Assembly: GCF_000025965.1 (NCBI RefSeq)
Contig: NC_006513.1
Coordinates: forward strand, 2,418,001 to 2,482,000
Direction: 5' to 3'
DNA length: 64,000 nucleotides
Source: Aromatoleum aromaticum EbN1
Lineage (GTDB): Bacteria; Pseudomonadota; Gammaproteobacteria; Burkholderiales; Rhodocyclaceae
In this document: positions 8,935 through 18,817 of the stretch, piece by piece
Position numbering within the stretch: position 1 is the stretch's first letter
Layout of the letters: the number at the start of each line of letters is the position of its first letter
Program-made: the position numbers and the translations under genes
Notes under the pieces: model-generated
Databases searched by the model: none
Told to the model about the DNA's origin: nothing
Seen by the model: only the letters and a program-made list of their open reading frames with translations

Positions 8935-9740
8935 TGCCGGACTCGCAGCGACACTTCGCCGGAGAGGATGCGCACCAGCCCGTCGTCACTGCGGATCAGC
9001 AGCGCGCCGTCTTCATCGACGCCTGCGCAGATGCCGTCAAGTTCGCGGCCTTCGCCGCTGACGCGCACCGGCAGGTCGGCGAACGCGTTGCGTTGCTGCC
9101 AGGCGCCGCGCAGCGCCGGAAAGCCGGCTGCGGCGTAAGTCTCGAACAGCGCGTGCAATTCGGCGAGCAGCGAAGCGAGCAGCGCGCTGCGATCGGGCAG
9201 CTCGGCCAGGTGCGCGGCAAGATCGGTGACGCCTGGCTGGTCCGGGATCGAAGTGCCGGCGGGCAGTCGCAGGTTCAGGCCGATTCCGACAACCGCTGCC
9301 GGGGTGCGGGCGCGGCCCGGCAGCAGTTCGACGAGAATGCCGGCGAGCTTGTCGCCATGCACCAGCACGTCGTTCGGCCACTTCAACTGCAGCCCCTCGA
9401 CGCCGAGCTTCTCGAGCGCCCGGACGACGGCAAGGCCGGCCACCAGCGACAGTCCGGCAGGCACCGGCGCACCCGGTTGAAAGCGCCACAGCGCCGAGAA
9501 AGTCAGGCTGCCGCCGGGCCAGGACTGCCACAGCCGCCCGCGCCGGCCGCGACCGGCGGTCTGGCGATCCGCGACGACGACGGGAATCCGGCCGTCGTCG
9601 GCTGGGGGCGCATCGATGAGTTCGCTGTTCGTGGAGGCACATTCACCCAGGAGTCGCACGTCGAACGCACTCGCGAGCGTTCCGAGCGGCGCGGCGATCG
9701 CTGCGGCAGTGAAGGGCTGTTCGGTGGTCGGGGCAGTCAA
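8931..9740 (-). CDS. birA: Biotin--[acetyl-CoA-carboxylase] ligase, HTH-less form
   Basis: Attaches biotin to the biotin carboxyl carrier protein through biotinyl-AMP. The GRGRRGRLW biotin-binding loop, KWPNDV, a KLAGILVE strand and GIGLNL are all present, followed by a C-terminal SH3-like domain. The N-terminal DNA-binding domain of E. coli BirA is absent, so it is a ligase only. The start is uncertain: the frame is open far upstream into ntrC antisense sequence, and I chose the TTG at 9740, preceded by GGGAAAA, giving 269 residues. It overlaps coaX by four bases. Confidence 0.88.
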   Translation of the reverse strand: MTAPTTEQPFTAAAIAAPLGTLASAFDVRLLGECASTNSELIDAPPADDGRIPVVVADRQTAGRGRRGRLWQSWPGGSLTFSALWRFQPGAPVPAGLSLVAGLAVVRALEKLGVEGLQLKWPNDVLVHGDKLAGILVELLPGRARTPAAVVGIGLNLRLPAGTSIPDQPGVTDLAAHLAELPDRSALLASLLAELHALFETYAAAGFPALRGAWQQRNAFADLPVRVSGEGRELDGICAGVDEDGALLIRSDDGLVRILSGEVSLRVRQ

Positions 9741-9844
9741 GCCGGTTTTCCCGTGTCGTGGGTGAAAGCCGGCATTATCCGATATTGGACGGTCGCGCAC
9801 GAGCGTGGGGCGCAGTCGCAGGGGAGTTTCTTCGGCCTCGCGCG

Positions 9845-11272
<1,428 letters not shown>

Positions 11273-11315
11273 CAGTCATGCACTTTTTTGGTGCGATCGT
11301 GCCTGATCGTAATCC

Positions 11316-12383
11316 TCACGCACGGTCGGTAATCGGCAGCAGGATAGTGAAGCAGGTCCGCCCGCGACGGCTGTCGACCTCGATCATTCCCTGATGCTGC
11401 TCAATGAAGCTCTGGGCCAGCGACAGGCCCAGTCCGCTCCCGCCTTCCCGCCCCGAGACCAGTGGATAGAAGATCTTGTCGCGGATCTCTTCCGGAATGC
11501 CGGGGCCGTTGTCGATCACTTGCAATTCCAGTGCCAGTTTGAAACGCCGCTTCGCCAGCGTGACCTGCCGGGCGACCCGCGTGCGCAAGCGGATTTCCCC
11601 GCGGCCTCCCATCGCCTGTGCGGCGTTTCGCGCGATGTTGAGAATCGCCTGGATCAGTTGTTCGCGGTCGGCGGTGAACTCCGGCAAGCTGGTGTCGTAG
11701 TCGCGCCGCACCGCGAGCTCGGGAAACTCGGCAAGAATCAGGCGCCGCACGCGTTCGAGCACGTCGTGGATGTTGAGCTGCCCGGGACGCATCATGCAGT
11801 GCGAGGTCAGCAGCCGGCTCATCAGGTCCTGCAGCCGGTCGGCTTCGGCGATGATGACTTCAGTGTATTCGCGCAGTTGCGGGTCCCCCAGCTCGCGTTC
11901 GAGCAGCTGCGCCGAGCCGCGGATGCCGCCGAGCGGGTTCTTGATCTCGTGCGCGAGGTTGCGGATCAGCTCGCGGCTCGCCTGTTGCTGCTGCAGGAGC
12001 TGCTCTTCGCGTGCGACACGCAGCTGGGCGTCGATCGGGCGGAATTCGAGCAGCAGGCGAACGCCTACGGCTTCGGCTGGGCTGACGGTGCAATCGAGGT
12101 GAAGCGGCTCGGCGTCGGAACGTGCGATCTTCAGGTTCTGGCCCGTGTAGCTCCAGTTCTTGTGCAGCGCATTGTGCAGCGCCGCCCTCAGCCCGGCCGG
12201 CTCGCCGAGCAGCGCCGACAATGGCTGTCCGAGCAGGCGACGCTGGCTGACTTCGAAAAGGTTCTCGGCGCCTGCGTTGAGGTAGCGGATGACGAGCTCG
12301 GCGTCGACGAGGACGATCGCCGAAGACAGCAGATCCAGACCGGCGAACGGGCCGGGGTTCGAAGGGCGGTGTAGGTCGGGCAT
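11316..12383 (-). CDS. glnL: Nitrogen regulation sensor histidine kinase NtrB
   Basis: Cytoplasmic kinase/phosphatase that controls NtrC phosphorylation in response to PII. A PAS domain covers residues 15-110. The phosphorylated H145 lies in NLAHEIKNPLGGIRG, and the HATPase domain has NARN-type, DNGPGIP and GGSGLGLSLA boxes. The ATG at 12383 gives 355 residues; an upstream in-frame start would add an unrelated stretch. No membrane segments, as expected for NtrB. Lies directly upstream of ntrC. Confidence 0.96.
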   Translation of the reverse strand: MPDLHRPSNPGPFAGLDLLSSAIVLVDAELVIRYLNAGAENLFEVSQRRLLGQPLSALLGEPAGLRAALHNALHKNWSYTGQNLKIARSDAEPLHLDCTVSPAEAVGVRLLLEFRPIDAQLRVAREEQLLQQQQASRELIRNLAHEIKNPLGGIRGSAQLLERELGDPQLREYTEVIIAEADRLQDLMSRLLTSHCMMRPGQLNIHDVLERVRRLILAEFPELAVRRDYDTSLPEFTADREQLIQAILNIARNAAQAMGGRGEIRLRTRVARQVTLAKRRFKLALELQVIDNGPGIPEEIRDKIFYPLVSGREGGSGLGLSLAQSFIEQHQGMIEVDSRRGRTCFTILLPITDRA

Positions 12384-12437
12384 AAGCGTCCTGGGGAGTC
12401 CGAAGAGGTCTCGCAAAAAACGCGCCAGGCCCCTTCG

Positions 12438-12914
12438 CTACTTGAGGTTGCCGATTTCCTTTTTCAGTGCGTCGACATTGCGCTGGTGCAGTTCGACCTT
12501 GTCCTTGTAGGGCTGCAGCCGGTCGAGCACCTTCTGGTAGTTGCGCTCGTTGCCGAGCCGGATCGCCTCCTGCTCGACGAGCGCTTTTTTGGCTTCGGCG
12601 AGCGCTGTTTCCTCGACGAGGAGCTCTTTCTCGAGCACCTGGCGCCGTGTGCCGTCGCGCGCGCGCTGCGCTTCGGGAGTAACGCGCGGGAAATCGCTCG
12701 GTGTCGCGCGCGGCTGCGAGGCGGGGGCGCGGGGCGGGGCAGGGATCGACGACACGGGCTGGTCTTCGCTCAGTTCCTTGCAGCTGCGGGCGAAAGTACT
12801 GTCGTTGGTGTAGGTGACGCTGCCGCTGCTGTCGACGCATTTATAGACGCTTGCATGCGCGGGCGCGGTGGCGACCAGAATGAGGACGGCAGGGAAAAGG
12901 CGGATGTCGAGCAT
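12438..12914 (-). CDS. DUF4124 periplasmic protein with coiled coil
   Basis: 158 residues. A signal peptide ends in APAHA near residue 19; the DUF4124 core VYKCVDSSGSVTYTND follows directly. After a Pro/Ala-rich linker, residues 75-158 form a charged helix with heptad-like Leu/Val/Ala spacing, a likely coiled coil. I chose the ATG at 12914 because it starts the signal peptide. DUF4124 proteins have no defined function. Its place between glnA and ntrB recurs in related genomes, as I recall, but nothing in the sequence ties it to nitrogen control. Normal stop, 54 bases before ntrB. Confidence 0.78.
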   Translation of the reverse strand: MLDIRLFPAVLILVATAPAHASVYKCVDSSGSVTYTNDSTFARSCKELSEDQPVSSIPAPPRAPASQPRATPSDFPRVTPEAQRARDGTRRQVLEKELLVEETALAEAKKALVEQEAIRLGNERNYQKVLDRLQPYKDKVELHQRNVDALKKEIGNLK

Positions 12915-12993
12915 GAGGGCTGGCAGGAAATCCATTGGGGAAGCATGGGCCGTGCGGAAAGATCGCCGGCGGGTGGCGGCGATTAGACCTCAT

Positions 12994-13020
12994 AAAAAAG
13001 GGACGGGCAATGCCCGTCCC
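12994..13020 (-). terminator. Intrinsic terminator after glnA
   Basis: Read on the minus strand, a 9-base GGGACGGGC stem with a 3-base loop is followed by six Ts. It lies 26 bases past the glnA stop and before the DUF4124 gene, so ntrBC would need readthrough or its own promoter. A classic rho-independent terminator. Confidence 0.88.
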
Positions 13021-13045
13021 TCCCGTGACCCGGGTAATGCGCAGA

Positions 13046-14455
13046 TCAGAGGCTGTAGTACATGTCGAACTCGACCGGGTGGGTCGTGATGCGCATGCGG
13101 TCGACTTCCTCGCCTTTCAGTGCGAGGTACGCGTCGATGAAGTCGTTCGAGAACACACCGCCGCGGGTCAGGAACTCGCGATCGTTGTCGAGATACTCGA
13201 GCGCCTGGTCGAGGCTCGTGCAGACGGTCGGGATCTTCGCGTCCTCTTCCGGCGGCAGGTCGTACAGGTTCTTGTCGGCCGGATCGCCCGGGTGGATCTT
13301 GTTCTGGATGCCGTCCAGACCCGCCATCATCAGCGCCGAGAACGCGAGGTACGGGTTGGCCAGGGGATCCGGGAAGCGCGCCTCGATGCGGCGGCCCTTC
13401 GGGTTCGCCACGTACGGGATGCGGATCGACGCCGAACGGTTGCGCGCCGAGTACGCGAGCTTGGTCGGGGCTTCGTAGTGCGGCACGAGGCGCTTGTACG
13501 AGTTCGTGCCGGGGTTCGTGATCGCGTTCAGCGCGCGCGCGTGCTTGATGATGCCGCCGATGTAGTAAAGCGCCATTTCCGACAGGCCGGCGTAGCCGTT
13601 GCCGGCGAAGAGGTTCTGGCCGTCTTTCCAGATCGACTGGTGAACGTGCATGCCCGAGCCGTTGTCGCCGACGATCGGCTTCGGCATGAAAGTCGCAGTC
13701 TTGCCGTACTGGTGCGCGACGTTATGCACGATGTACTTCAGCACCTGCGTCCAGTCGGCGCGCTTCGTCAGCGTGCTGAACTTGGTGCCGATCTCGCACT
13801 GGCCGGCGTTCGCCACTTCGTGGTGATGCACTTCGACCGGCACGCCGCACGCTTCGAGTGCGAGCACCATCGCGGCGCGGATGTCGTTGAGGCTGTCGAC
13901 CGGCGGGACCGGGAAATAGCCGCCCTTGATGCGCGGACGGTGACCGGTGTTGCCGCCTTCGAACTTGTCTGCCGTCGACCACGCAGCCTCTTCGGAGATG
14001 ATCTTGCTGTAGACGCCCGACATGTCCACCGACCATTCGACCGAATCGAAGATGAAGAACTCGGGTTCGGGGCCGAAGAACGCGGTGTCGCCGACGCCGG
14101 TGCTCTTCAGATAGGCTTCGGCGCGCTTCGCGATCGAGCGCGGATCGCGGTCGTAGCCCTTGCCATCGGACGGCTCGATGACGTCGCAAGTCAGCACGAC
14201 CGTGGTTTCGTCGAAAAACGGGTCGATGTACGCCGAACCTGCTTCCGGCAGCAGGATCATGTCGGAAGCCTGAATGCCTTTCCAGCCGGCGAGCGACGAG
14301 CCGTCGAACGGGTGACCGTGCTCGAAATGGTCTTCCTCGAACGCCGAAACAGGCAGGCCGACGTGATGTTCCTTGCCGCGGGTATCGGTAAAGCGCAGGT
14401 CGACGAAGCGGACTTCGTTCTCCTGGATCATCTTCATGACTTCTTGGGCGTTCAT
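13046..14455 (-). CDS. glnA: Glutamine synthetase, type I (GlnA)
   Basis: Dodecameric enzyme that makes glutamine from glutamate, ammonia and ATP. 469 residues, standard for GSI-beta. Visible signatures are the N-terminal [16 protein letters not shown], the DGSS active-site segment, the MHVHQS ATP-site segment, and NLYDLPPEE, which holds the tyrosine that is adenylylated in GSI-beta. The ATG at 14455 follows AGGAG at five bases; a GTG six bases earlier abuts that Shine-Dalgarno sequence and is unlikely. Control is by a predicted sigma-54/NtrC promoter upstream, with a strong terminator behind. Confidence 0.97.
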   Translation of the reverse strand: MNAQEVMKMIQENEVRFVDLRFTDTRGKEHHVGLPVSAFEEDHFEHGHPFDGSSLAGWKGIQASDMILLPEAGSAYIDPFFDETTVVLTCDVIEPSDGKGYDRDPRSIAKRAEAYLKSTGVGDTAFFGPEPEFFIFDSVEWSVDMSGVYSKIISEEAAWSTADKFEGGNTGHRPRIKGGYFPVPPVDSLNDIRAAMVLALEACGVPVEVHHHEVANAGQCEIGTKFSTLTKRADWTQVLKYIVHNVAHQYGKTATFMPKPIVGDNGSGMHVHQSIWKDGQNLFAGNGYAGLSEMALYYIGGIIKHARALNAITNPGTNSYKRLVPHYEAPTKLAYSARNRSASIRIPYVANPKGRRIEARFPDPLANPYLAFSALMMAGLDGIQNKIHPGDPADKNLYDLPPEEDAKIPTVCTSLDQALEYLDNDREFLTRGGVFSNDFIDAYLALKGEEVDRMRITTHPVEFDMYYSL

Positions 14456-14518
14456 ATTCACTCCTGGTCAGATCGGGCGATAGCGATTAACGGCGAAACT
14501 TCCGTTGCGCGGCAATAA

Positions 14519-14533
14519 GCAGCATCCGTGCCA
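14519..14533 (-). promoter_or_regulatory. Sigma-54 promoter of glnA
   Basis: On the minus strand the sequence is TGGCACGGATGCTGC. It matches the consensus TGGCACGNNNNTTGC at all fixed positions except one (C for T in the -12 box), with the exact GG-to-GC spacing. Transcription would start near 14507, giving a leader of roughly 50 bases to the glnA ATG. Confidence 0.85.
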
Positions 14534-14660
14534 TGGGCGTTTGGCGTGTCCGGCATTGTGCCACAAGGCAAGAGGGCGGCGCGGGAGCGTTATCACGATT
14601 GCCGTACCAGTCGGAATCCGGCAGCTACCCTCGCCGCCAGCGAGCAAATTTGCGGTTGAA

Positions 14661-14708
14661 TGCACCATTTCGGGATCCTGTACGAGGCGTGCGCACCATC
14701 ATGGTGCA
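14661..14708. promoter_or_regulatory. Two NtrC binding sites upstream of glnA
   Basis: At 14692-14708 is CGCACCATCATGGTGCA, a nearly perfect match to the NtrC dyad TGCACCA-N3-TGGTGCA. A second, weaker site at 14661-14677 has one perfect half (TGCACCA). The centres are 31 bases apart, about three helical turns, as with the paired enhancer sites of enteric glnA. They lie about 160-190 bases upstream of the predicted glnA start site. The surrounding 355-base gap between glnA and the rhodanese gene shows no other gene. Confidence 0.8.
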
Positions 14709-14810
14709 GTACAGGCCGTTGCAGGAAGGAGGAGCGGGAACGCGCTCGCTGGTGGGCGCTCTGCGAGCGGAGCGATATACTTCTCCGACTTGTCTATCCG
14801 GATGACGGCA

Positions 14811-15263
14811 ATGGGAAAACTGACTGATCTGCTCGGGCTCGCGCGGCGCCGCGCGCAGGAGCTGAATTTGCCGTACGCGGGCGCGCTGACGCCCGCCGAG
14901 GCGTACGAAGTCTGGCAACTCGCGCCGGGAGCGCGGCTCGTCGATGTCCGTACGCGTGCCGAGTGGGACTGGGTCGGCCGCGTGCCCGATGCAGTGGAGA
15001 TCGAGTGGTTGAGCTATCCGGGGAACCAGGCGAATCCCCACTTCCTCGCGCAGCTGAAACGTGAAGTCGATCCCGAGGCGCTGGTGATGTTCATGTGCCG
15101 CTCCGGCGGCCGCTCCGACAAGGCGGCGCGTGCAGCGAGCGAGGCGGGTTATCCGGAGTGCTACAACGTCCTCGAAGGTTTCGAGGGGGACCTCGACGCG
15201 AACGGCCGGCGCAACCGCATCGGCGGCTGGCGCCATGCCGGCCTGCCGTGGCGGCAGAGTTGA
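14811..15263 (+). CDS. Rhodanese-like sulfurtransferase
   Basis: 150-residue single-domain rhodanese. The fold signature LVDVRTRAEWDWVG is followed by the active-site loop CRSGGRS, whose cysteine would carry the persulfide, and by the C-terminal EGFEGDLD segment. The alternative ATG at 14802 adds three residues; neither has a strong ribosome-binding site. Divergent from glnA. The substrate is not evident. nadA, which encodes a 4Fe-4S enzyme, follows on the same strand, but a sulfur-supply link is only inference. Confidence 0.85.
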   Translation: MGKLTDLLGLARRRAQELNLPYAGALTPAEAYEVWQLAPGARLVDVRTRAEWDWVGRVPDAVEIEWLSYPGNQANPHFLAQLKREVDPEALVMFMCRSGGRSDKAARAASEAGYPECYNVLEGFEGDLDANGRRNRIGGWRHAGLPWRQS

Positions 15264-15286
15264 TCCGGTTCGCAGCGTGACGGTGT

Positions 15287-15314
15287 CCATGGCAACCCCT
15301 GCGAGTTGCCATGG
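15287..15314. promoter_or_regulatory. Perfect 10-base inverted repeat upstream of nadA
   Basis: CCATGGCAAC and GTTGCCATGG flank an 8-base spacer. It lies 24 bases after the rhodanese stop and 45 bases before the nadA ATG. No T-tract follows, so it is not a typical terminator; it could be an operator or an mRNA hairpin. The regulator is unknown. Confidence 0.55.
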
Positions 15315-15358
15315 TCTGAATTACATTGCTACCGATTGAGATACGAAAGAGATACCGA

Positions 15359-16462
15359 ATGATGCAAGTTGCCCCCATCAGTTTCGATCGTTTCAACGCG
15401 CTCCGGGACGACGAGGCGCAAGCCCGCATCCGCGCCGCGCGGGCGCGGCTTGGCGACCGGGCCGTGCTGTTGTGCCATCATTACCAGCGCGCCGACGTCT
15501 ACCAGCATGCGGACCTGACCGGCGACTCGCTGAAGCTGTCGCGTCTCGCCTCGCAGACCGATGCCGAATTCATCGTGTTCTGCGGCGTGCATTTCATGGC
15601 CGAAGTGGCCGACATCATGTCGCAGCCGCACCAGAAGGCGATCCTGCCCGACCTGGCCGCGGGCTGCTCGATGGCCGACATGGCGAGCCTGGCGAAAGTC
15701 ACGCGCTGCTGGCGGGAACTTGCGGAAGTGCTCGGTGCGCCTGACGAACTCATCACGCCGGTCACCTACATCAATTCGGCGGCCGACCTGAAAGCCTTCT
15801 GCGGCGAGCATGGCGGCATCGTGTGCACCTCGACGAACGCACCGACGATCCTCGACTGGGCGTTTGCACAGCGGCCGAAAGTGCTGTTCTTCCCCGACCA
15901 GCACCTGGGGCGCTGGACCGGCTACAAGAAAGGCATTCCGCTCGACGAGATGGTCGTATGGGATCCGGACCTCGAATACGGCGGGCTGACGCCGGAACAG
16001 ATCCGCAACGCGAAGATCCTGTTGTGGAAAGGGCACTGCTCGGTGCACCAGATGTTTCAGGAAAGCCATATCCGGCGCTGGCGCATGCAGCACCCGGAAG
16101 GCTTCGTGATCTCGCACCCCGAGAGCAACCTCGAAGTCTGCATCAACTCCGATTACGTCGGTTCGACCGAATACATCATCAACACGATCAAGGCCGGCGC
16201 GCCGAACACGCACTGGCTCGTCGGCACCGAACTGAACCTGGTCGACCGTCTTGCGGGGGAAGTCAAAGCCGAAGGCAAGATCGTCCAGTTCATGGCCCCT
16301 ACGGTGTGCATGTGCTCGACGATGCAGCGTATCGACCCGCAGCATCTTGCCTGGACGCTCGAAAACCTCGCCGATGGAAATATCGTCAACCTCATCCGGG
16401 TGCCGGCGCACGAAGCGCAGCTCGCGAAGGTCGCACTGGACCGCATGCTGTCGGTGTCGTGA
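15359..16462 (+). CDS. nadA: Quinolinate synthase A
   Basis: Condenses iminoaspartate with dihydroxyacetone phosphate to quinolinate in NAD synthesis, using a 4Fe-4S cluster. 367 residues. The LLCHHYQRADV start region, CGVHFMAEVADI, PDLAAGCSMADM, CTSTNAP and MCSTMQRI segments carry the conserved residues, including cluster cysteines near residues 97, 184 and 295. The ATG at 15359, preceded by a GAGA ribosome-binding site, starts MMQV; an upstream in-frame codon would add a non-conserved tail. It is followed with a 1-base overlap by the phosphatase-fold gene. No nadB or nadC is nearby. Confidence 0.95.
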   Translation: MMQVAPISFDRFNALRDDEAQARIRAARARLGDRAVLLCHHYQRADVYQHADLTGDSLKLSRLASQTDAEFIVFCGVHFMAEVADIMSQPHQKAILPDLAAGCSMADMASLAKVTRCWRELAEVLGAPDELITPVTYINSAADLKAFCGEHGGIVCTSTNAPTILDWAFAQRPKVLFFPDQHLGRWTGYKKGIPLDEMVVWDPDLEYGGLTPEQIRNAKILLWKGHCSVHQMFQESHIRRWRMQHPEGFVISHPESNLEVCINSDYVGSTEYIINTIKAGAPNTHWLVGTELNLVDRLAGEVKAEGKIVQFMAPTVCMCSTMQRIDPQHLAWTLENLADGNIVNLIRVPAHEAQLAKVALDRMLSVS

Positions 16463-17223
16463 TGGGCACGGTGCCGGCCCTGCGCGTCTGCACCTACAAC
16501 ATCCACAAGGGATTCTCGCAGTTCAATCGCCGCATGGTGGTGCATGAACTGCGCGAACGTCTGCGCACCCTCGACGTGGATGTGGTGTTCCTGCAAGAAG
16601 TGCAGGGTCTGCACCTGGGGCACGCGAACCTCCATCCGAACTGGCCGGGCTCGCCGCAGCACGAATTCCTGGCCGAGGACGTGTGGAGCCAGTTCGCATA
16701 CGGTGGCAATGCGGTCTATGACCACGGGCATCATGGCAATGCGGTCCTGAGCCGCTACCCGATCGTCTCCTCGATGAACCAGGATGTGTCCGACCACCGC
16801 TTCGAGCGGCGCGGGATACTCCATTGCGAAGTCGAGGTGCCCGGCATCGGCGAGCCGGTGCATTGCGTGTGTGCGCATCTGGGCCTGATGGCGGGCAGCC
16901 GGCGCCGCCAGATGGGGGCGCTCGCCGAGCGGATGGAACAGGTCGCTCCCGGCGGCGCACCGCTGATCATCGCCGGCGACTTCAATGACTGGCGCAACCG
17001 CGCTGCCCAACTGCTCGGCCGCAGGCTGGGCCTGCGCGAAGCGTTCGACCGGGGCCGCGGAGAACCGGCGCGCAGTTTCCCGAGCACCGTTCCGGTGCTG
17101 TGCCTCGACCGGATCTACGTGCGCGGTTTCCGGGTTCGCCAGGCGCAGGTCCATTGCGGGCTGCCGTGGTCGCGAATTTCCGATCATGCGGCGCTCACTG
17201 CGGAGCTGGAGTTCGGCGGGTGA
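16462..17223 (+). CDS. Endonuclease/exonuclease/phosphatase-family protein
   Basis: 253 residues with the DNase I-like fold: TYNIHKGF near the start, the metal-binding glutamate in FLQEVQG, a GDFNDWRN segment near residue 175 and the C-terminal SDHAALTAEL histidine motif. Related proteins next to clsB are annotated as phosphodiesterases of unknown substrate. The ATG overlaps the nadA stop (TGATG) and the gene overlaps clsB by four bases, so nadA-EEP-clsB is probably one operon. No signal peptide, so cytoplasmic. Confidence 0.87.
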   Translation: MGTVPALRVCTYNIHKGFSQFNRRMVVHELRERLRTLDVDVVFLQEVQGLHLGHANLHPNWPGSPQHEFLAEDVWSQFAYGGNAVYDHGHHGNAVLSRYPIVSSMNQDVSDHRFERRGILHCEVEVPGIGEPVHCVCAHLGLMAGSRRRQMGALAERMEQVAPGGAPLIIAGDFNDWRNRAAQLLGRRLGLREAFDRGRGEPARSFPSTVPVLCLDRIYVRGFRVRQAQVHCGLPWSRISDHAALTAELEFGG

Positions 17224-18377
17224 CGGAGTTTCTCCCCGGCAACGCGATCACGCTGCTGGAGAATGGCGGAGACTTCTTCCCCGCACTGCAAGAGGCGATC
17301 GACGGCGCGCGGAAGGAAATCTTCCTCGAAACCTACATCTTCGAGAACGACGCGACCGGCAGCCTGATCGCCACTGCGCTTCGACGCGCCGCTATGCGCG
17401 GCGTGGCGGTGCGGCTGCTGGTCGACGGGTTCGGCGGGCGCCAATTCGTCCGCACGCTGATGCCCGAACTGATCCCGGACGGTGTCGGGGTGATGATCTA
17501 CCGCCGCGAGCTGCGCATGCTGGCGTTGCGCCGACACCGGCTGCGTCGCATGCATCGCAAGCTGGCCGTCATCGACGGGGCGGTCGCGTTCGTCGGCGGC
17601 ATAAACATCGTCGACGACCTGCAGGGCGGCCTGTTCGAACGCCCGCGCTTCGACTATGCGGTGCGCGTCGAAGGGCCACTGCTCGGACCGATGCTCGAGT
17701 CGATGCACCGCCTGTGGCGGCTCGTGTCGTGGGCGAGGCTCGGTCGCCGGCTGCACGACCCGCTGCTCGTTCTGGCGAAGACCGCGCCTGCCGGGACGGT
17801 GCGCGCCGCATTCGTCACGCGCGACAACCTGCGGCGCCGGCGCGACATCGAGGACGCCTATCTCGAGGCGATCGGCAGCGCGCGCACCGAGGTGCTGATC
17901 GCCTGCGCGTATTTTTTCCCCGGCCGGCGTTTCCGTCAGGCTCTGGTCGATGCTGCCGAACGCGGAGTGCGCGTGTCGCTGCTGCTGCAGGGCGTGTCCG
18001 ACCACCCGATGCTGTGCCATGCGACGCGTGCGCTGTATCCGTTCTTTCTCGGGCGCAGCATCCACCTGTTCGAATATCACCATAGCCATCTCCACGCGAA
18101 AGTCGCGGTCGTCGATCGGCGCTGGGCGACGGTCGGTTCGAGCAACATCGACCCGTTCAGCCTGCTGCTCGCGCGCGAAGCCAACGTCGTCATCGACGAC
18201 GTCGGTTTCGCGACCGAGCTCAATGGGAGCCTCCAGAGGGCGATCGCGAGCGGTGCGCGAGAACTGCGCCGCGAGGACTGGCGCCGGCTGCCGACGCTGC
18301 GCCGCGTCACCAGCTGGATTTCGTACCAGCTGGTGCGACTGGCAATCGGGGTGGCCGGCTACGGTGGCAAACATTGA
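17220..18377 (+). CDS. clsB: Cardiolipin synthase B
   Basis: 385-residue phospholipase D-superfamily protein. Two HKD motifs are visible: H112-x-K114-x4-D119 (HRKLAVID) and H292-x-K294-x4-D299 (HAKVAVVD), each followed by a G[GS]xN segment. ClsB joins phosphatidyl groups to make cardiolipin and can also make phosphatidylglycerol. The GTG start at 17220 overlaps the previous stop in a GTGA. A phosphatase-fold gene beside clsB matches the enteric ybhP-clsB arrangement and supports the call. Confidence 0.9.
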   Translation: MTEFLPGNAITLLENGGDFFPALQEAIDGARKEIFLETYIFENDATGSLIATALRRAAMRGVAVRLLVDGFGGRQFVRTLMPELIPDGVGVMIYRRELRMLALRRHRLRRMHRKLAVIDGAVAFVGGINIVDDLQGGLFERPRFDYAVRVEGPLLGPMLESMHRLWRLVSWARLGRRLHDPLLVLAKTAPAGTVRAAFVTRDNLRRRRDIEDAYLEAIGSARTEVLIACAYFFPGRRFRQALVDAAERGVRVSLLLQGVSDHPMLCHATRALYPFFLGRSIHLFEYHHSHLHAKVAVVDRRWATVGSSNIDPFSLLLAREANVVIDDVGFATELNGSLQRAIASGARELRREDWRRLPTLRRVTSWISYQLVRLAIGVAGYGGKH

Positions 18378-18495
18378 GATCTGGCGCCTGCCCGGCCTGA
18401 ACTCGCGCGGGAGCAGATACTCTATAAAAAGCTGAGAAGCGCATTTGGCGCGATCATCGCGCGAAGTGATTTTTCCGACGACAAGGAGGTTTGCG

Positions 18496-18729
18496 ATGGA
18501 ACTCTCGACCCACTCGCTGAGCAACCTGTTCGCCCAGCTCGGCTTGCCCTCGGATGAGGCGTCGATCGAACGATTCATCGCCAGCCATTCACCGCTTCCC
18601 GAGAACATCGCGCTTGCCGATGCGTCGTTCTGGACGCCGGCCCAGGCAGCTTTCCTGCGCGAGGAGATCAGTGACGACGCGGACTGGGCCGAGATCGTCG
18701 ATCAGCTCAATCTGAGCCTGCGATCCTGA
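18496..18729 (+). CDS. DUF2789-family protein
   Basis: 77 residues: an N-terminal THSLSNLFAQLGLPSD helix, then a PLPENIALADASFWTPAQAAFL block and an acidic C-terminus (EEISDDADWAEIVDQL). That pattern matches DUF2789, a family of small proteins of unknown function. A strong AAGGAGG ribosome-binding site lies 6-7 bases before the ATG. The 118-base gap from clsB contains an AT-rich patch (TACTCTATAAAAAG) that could be a promoter. No membrane segment. Confidence 0.82.
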   Translation: MELSTHSLSNLFAQLGLPSDEASIERFIASHSPLPENIALADASFWTPAQAAFLREEISDDADWAEIVDQLNLSLRS

Positions 18730-18817
18730 GGGATGTCCTCACACATGGCCGCACCCCGCGCCCGAGTGCCGGCCGGGAGCGAATGACGGTCGACGTCGGC
18801 AAAGCAGGAGCCGGATC

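Noticed and set aside
12935-14518. 527-codon open frame antisense to glnA
   Set aside because: glnA is fully intact on the other strand and the antisense translation is Arg/Val/Asp-rich with no motif or ribosome-binding site.
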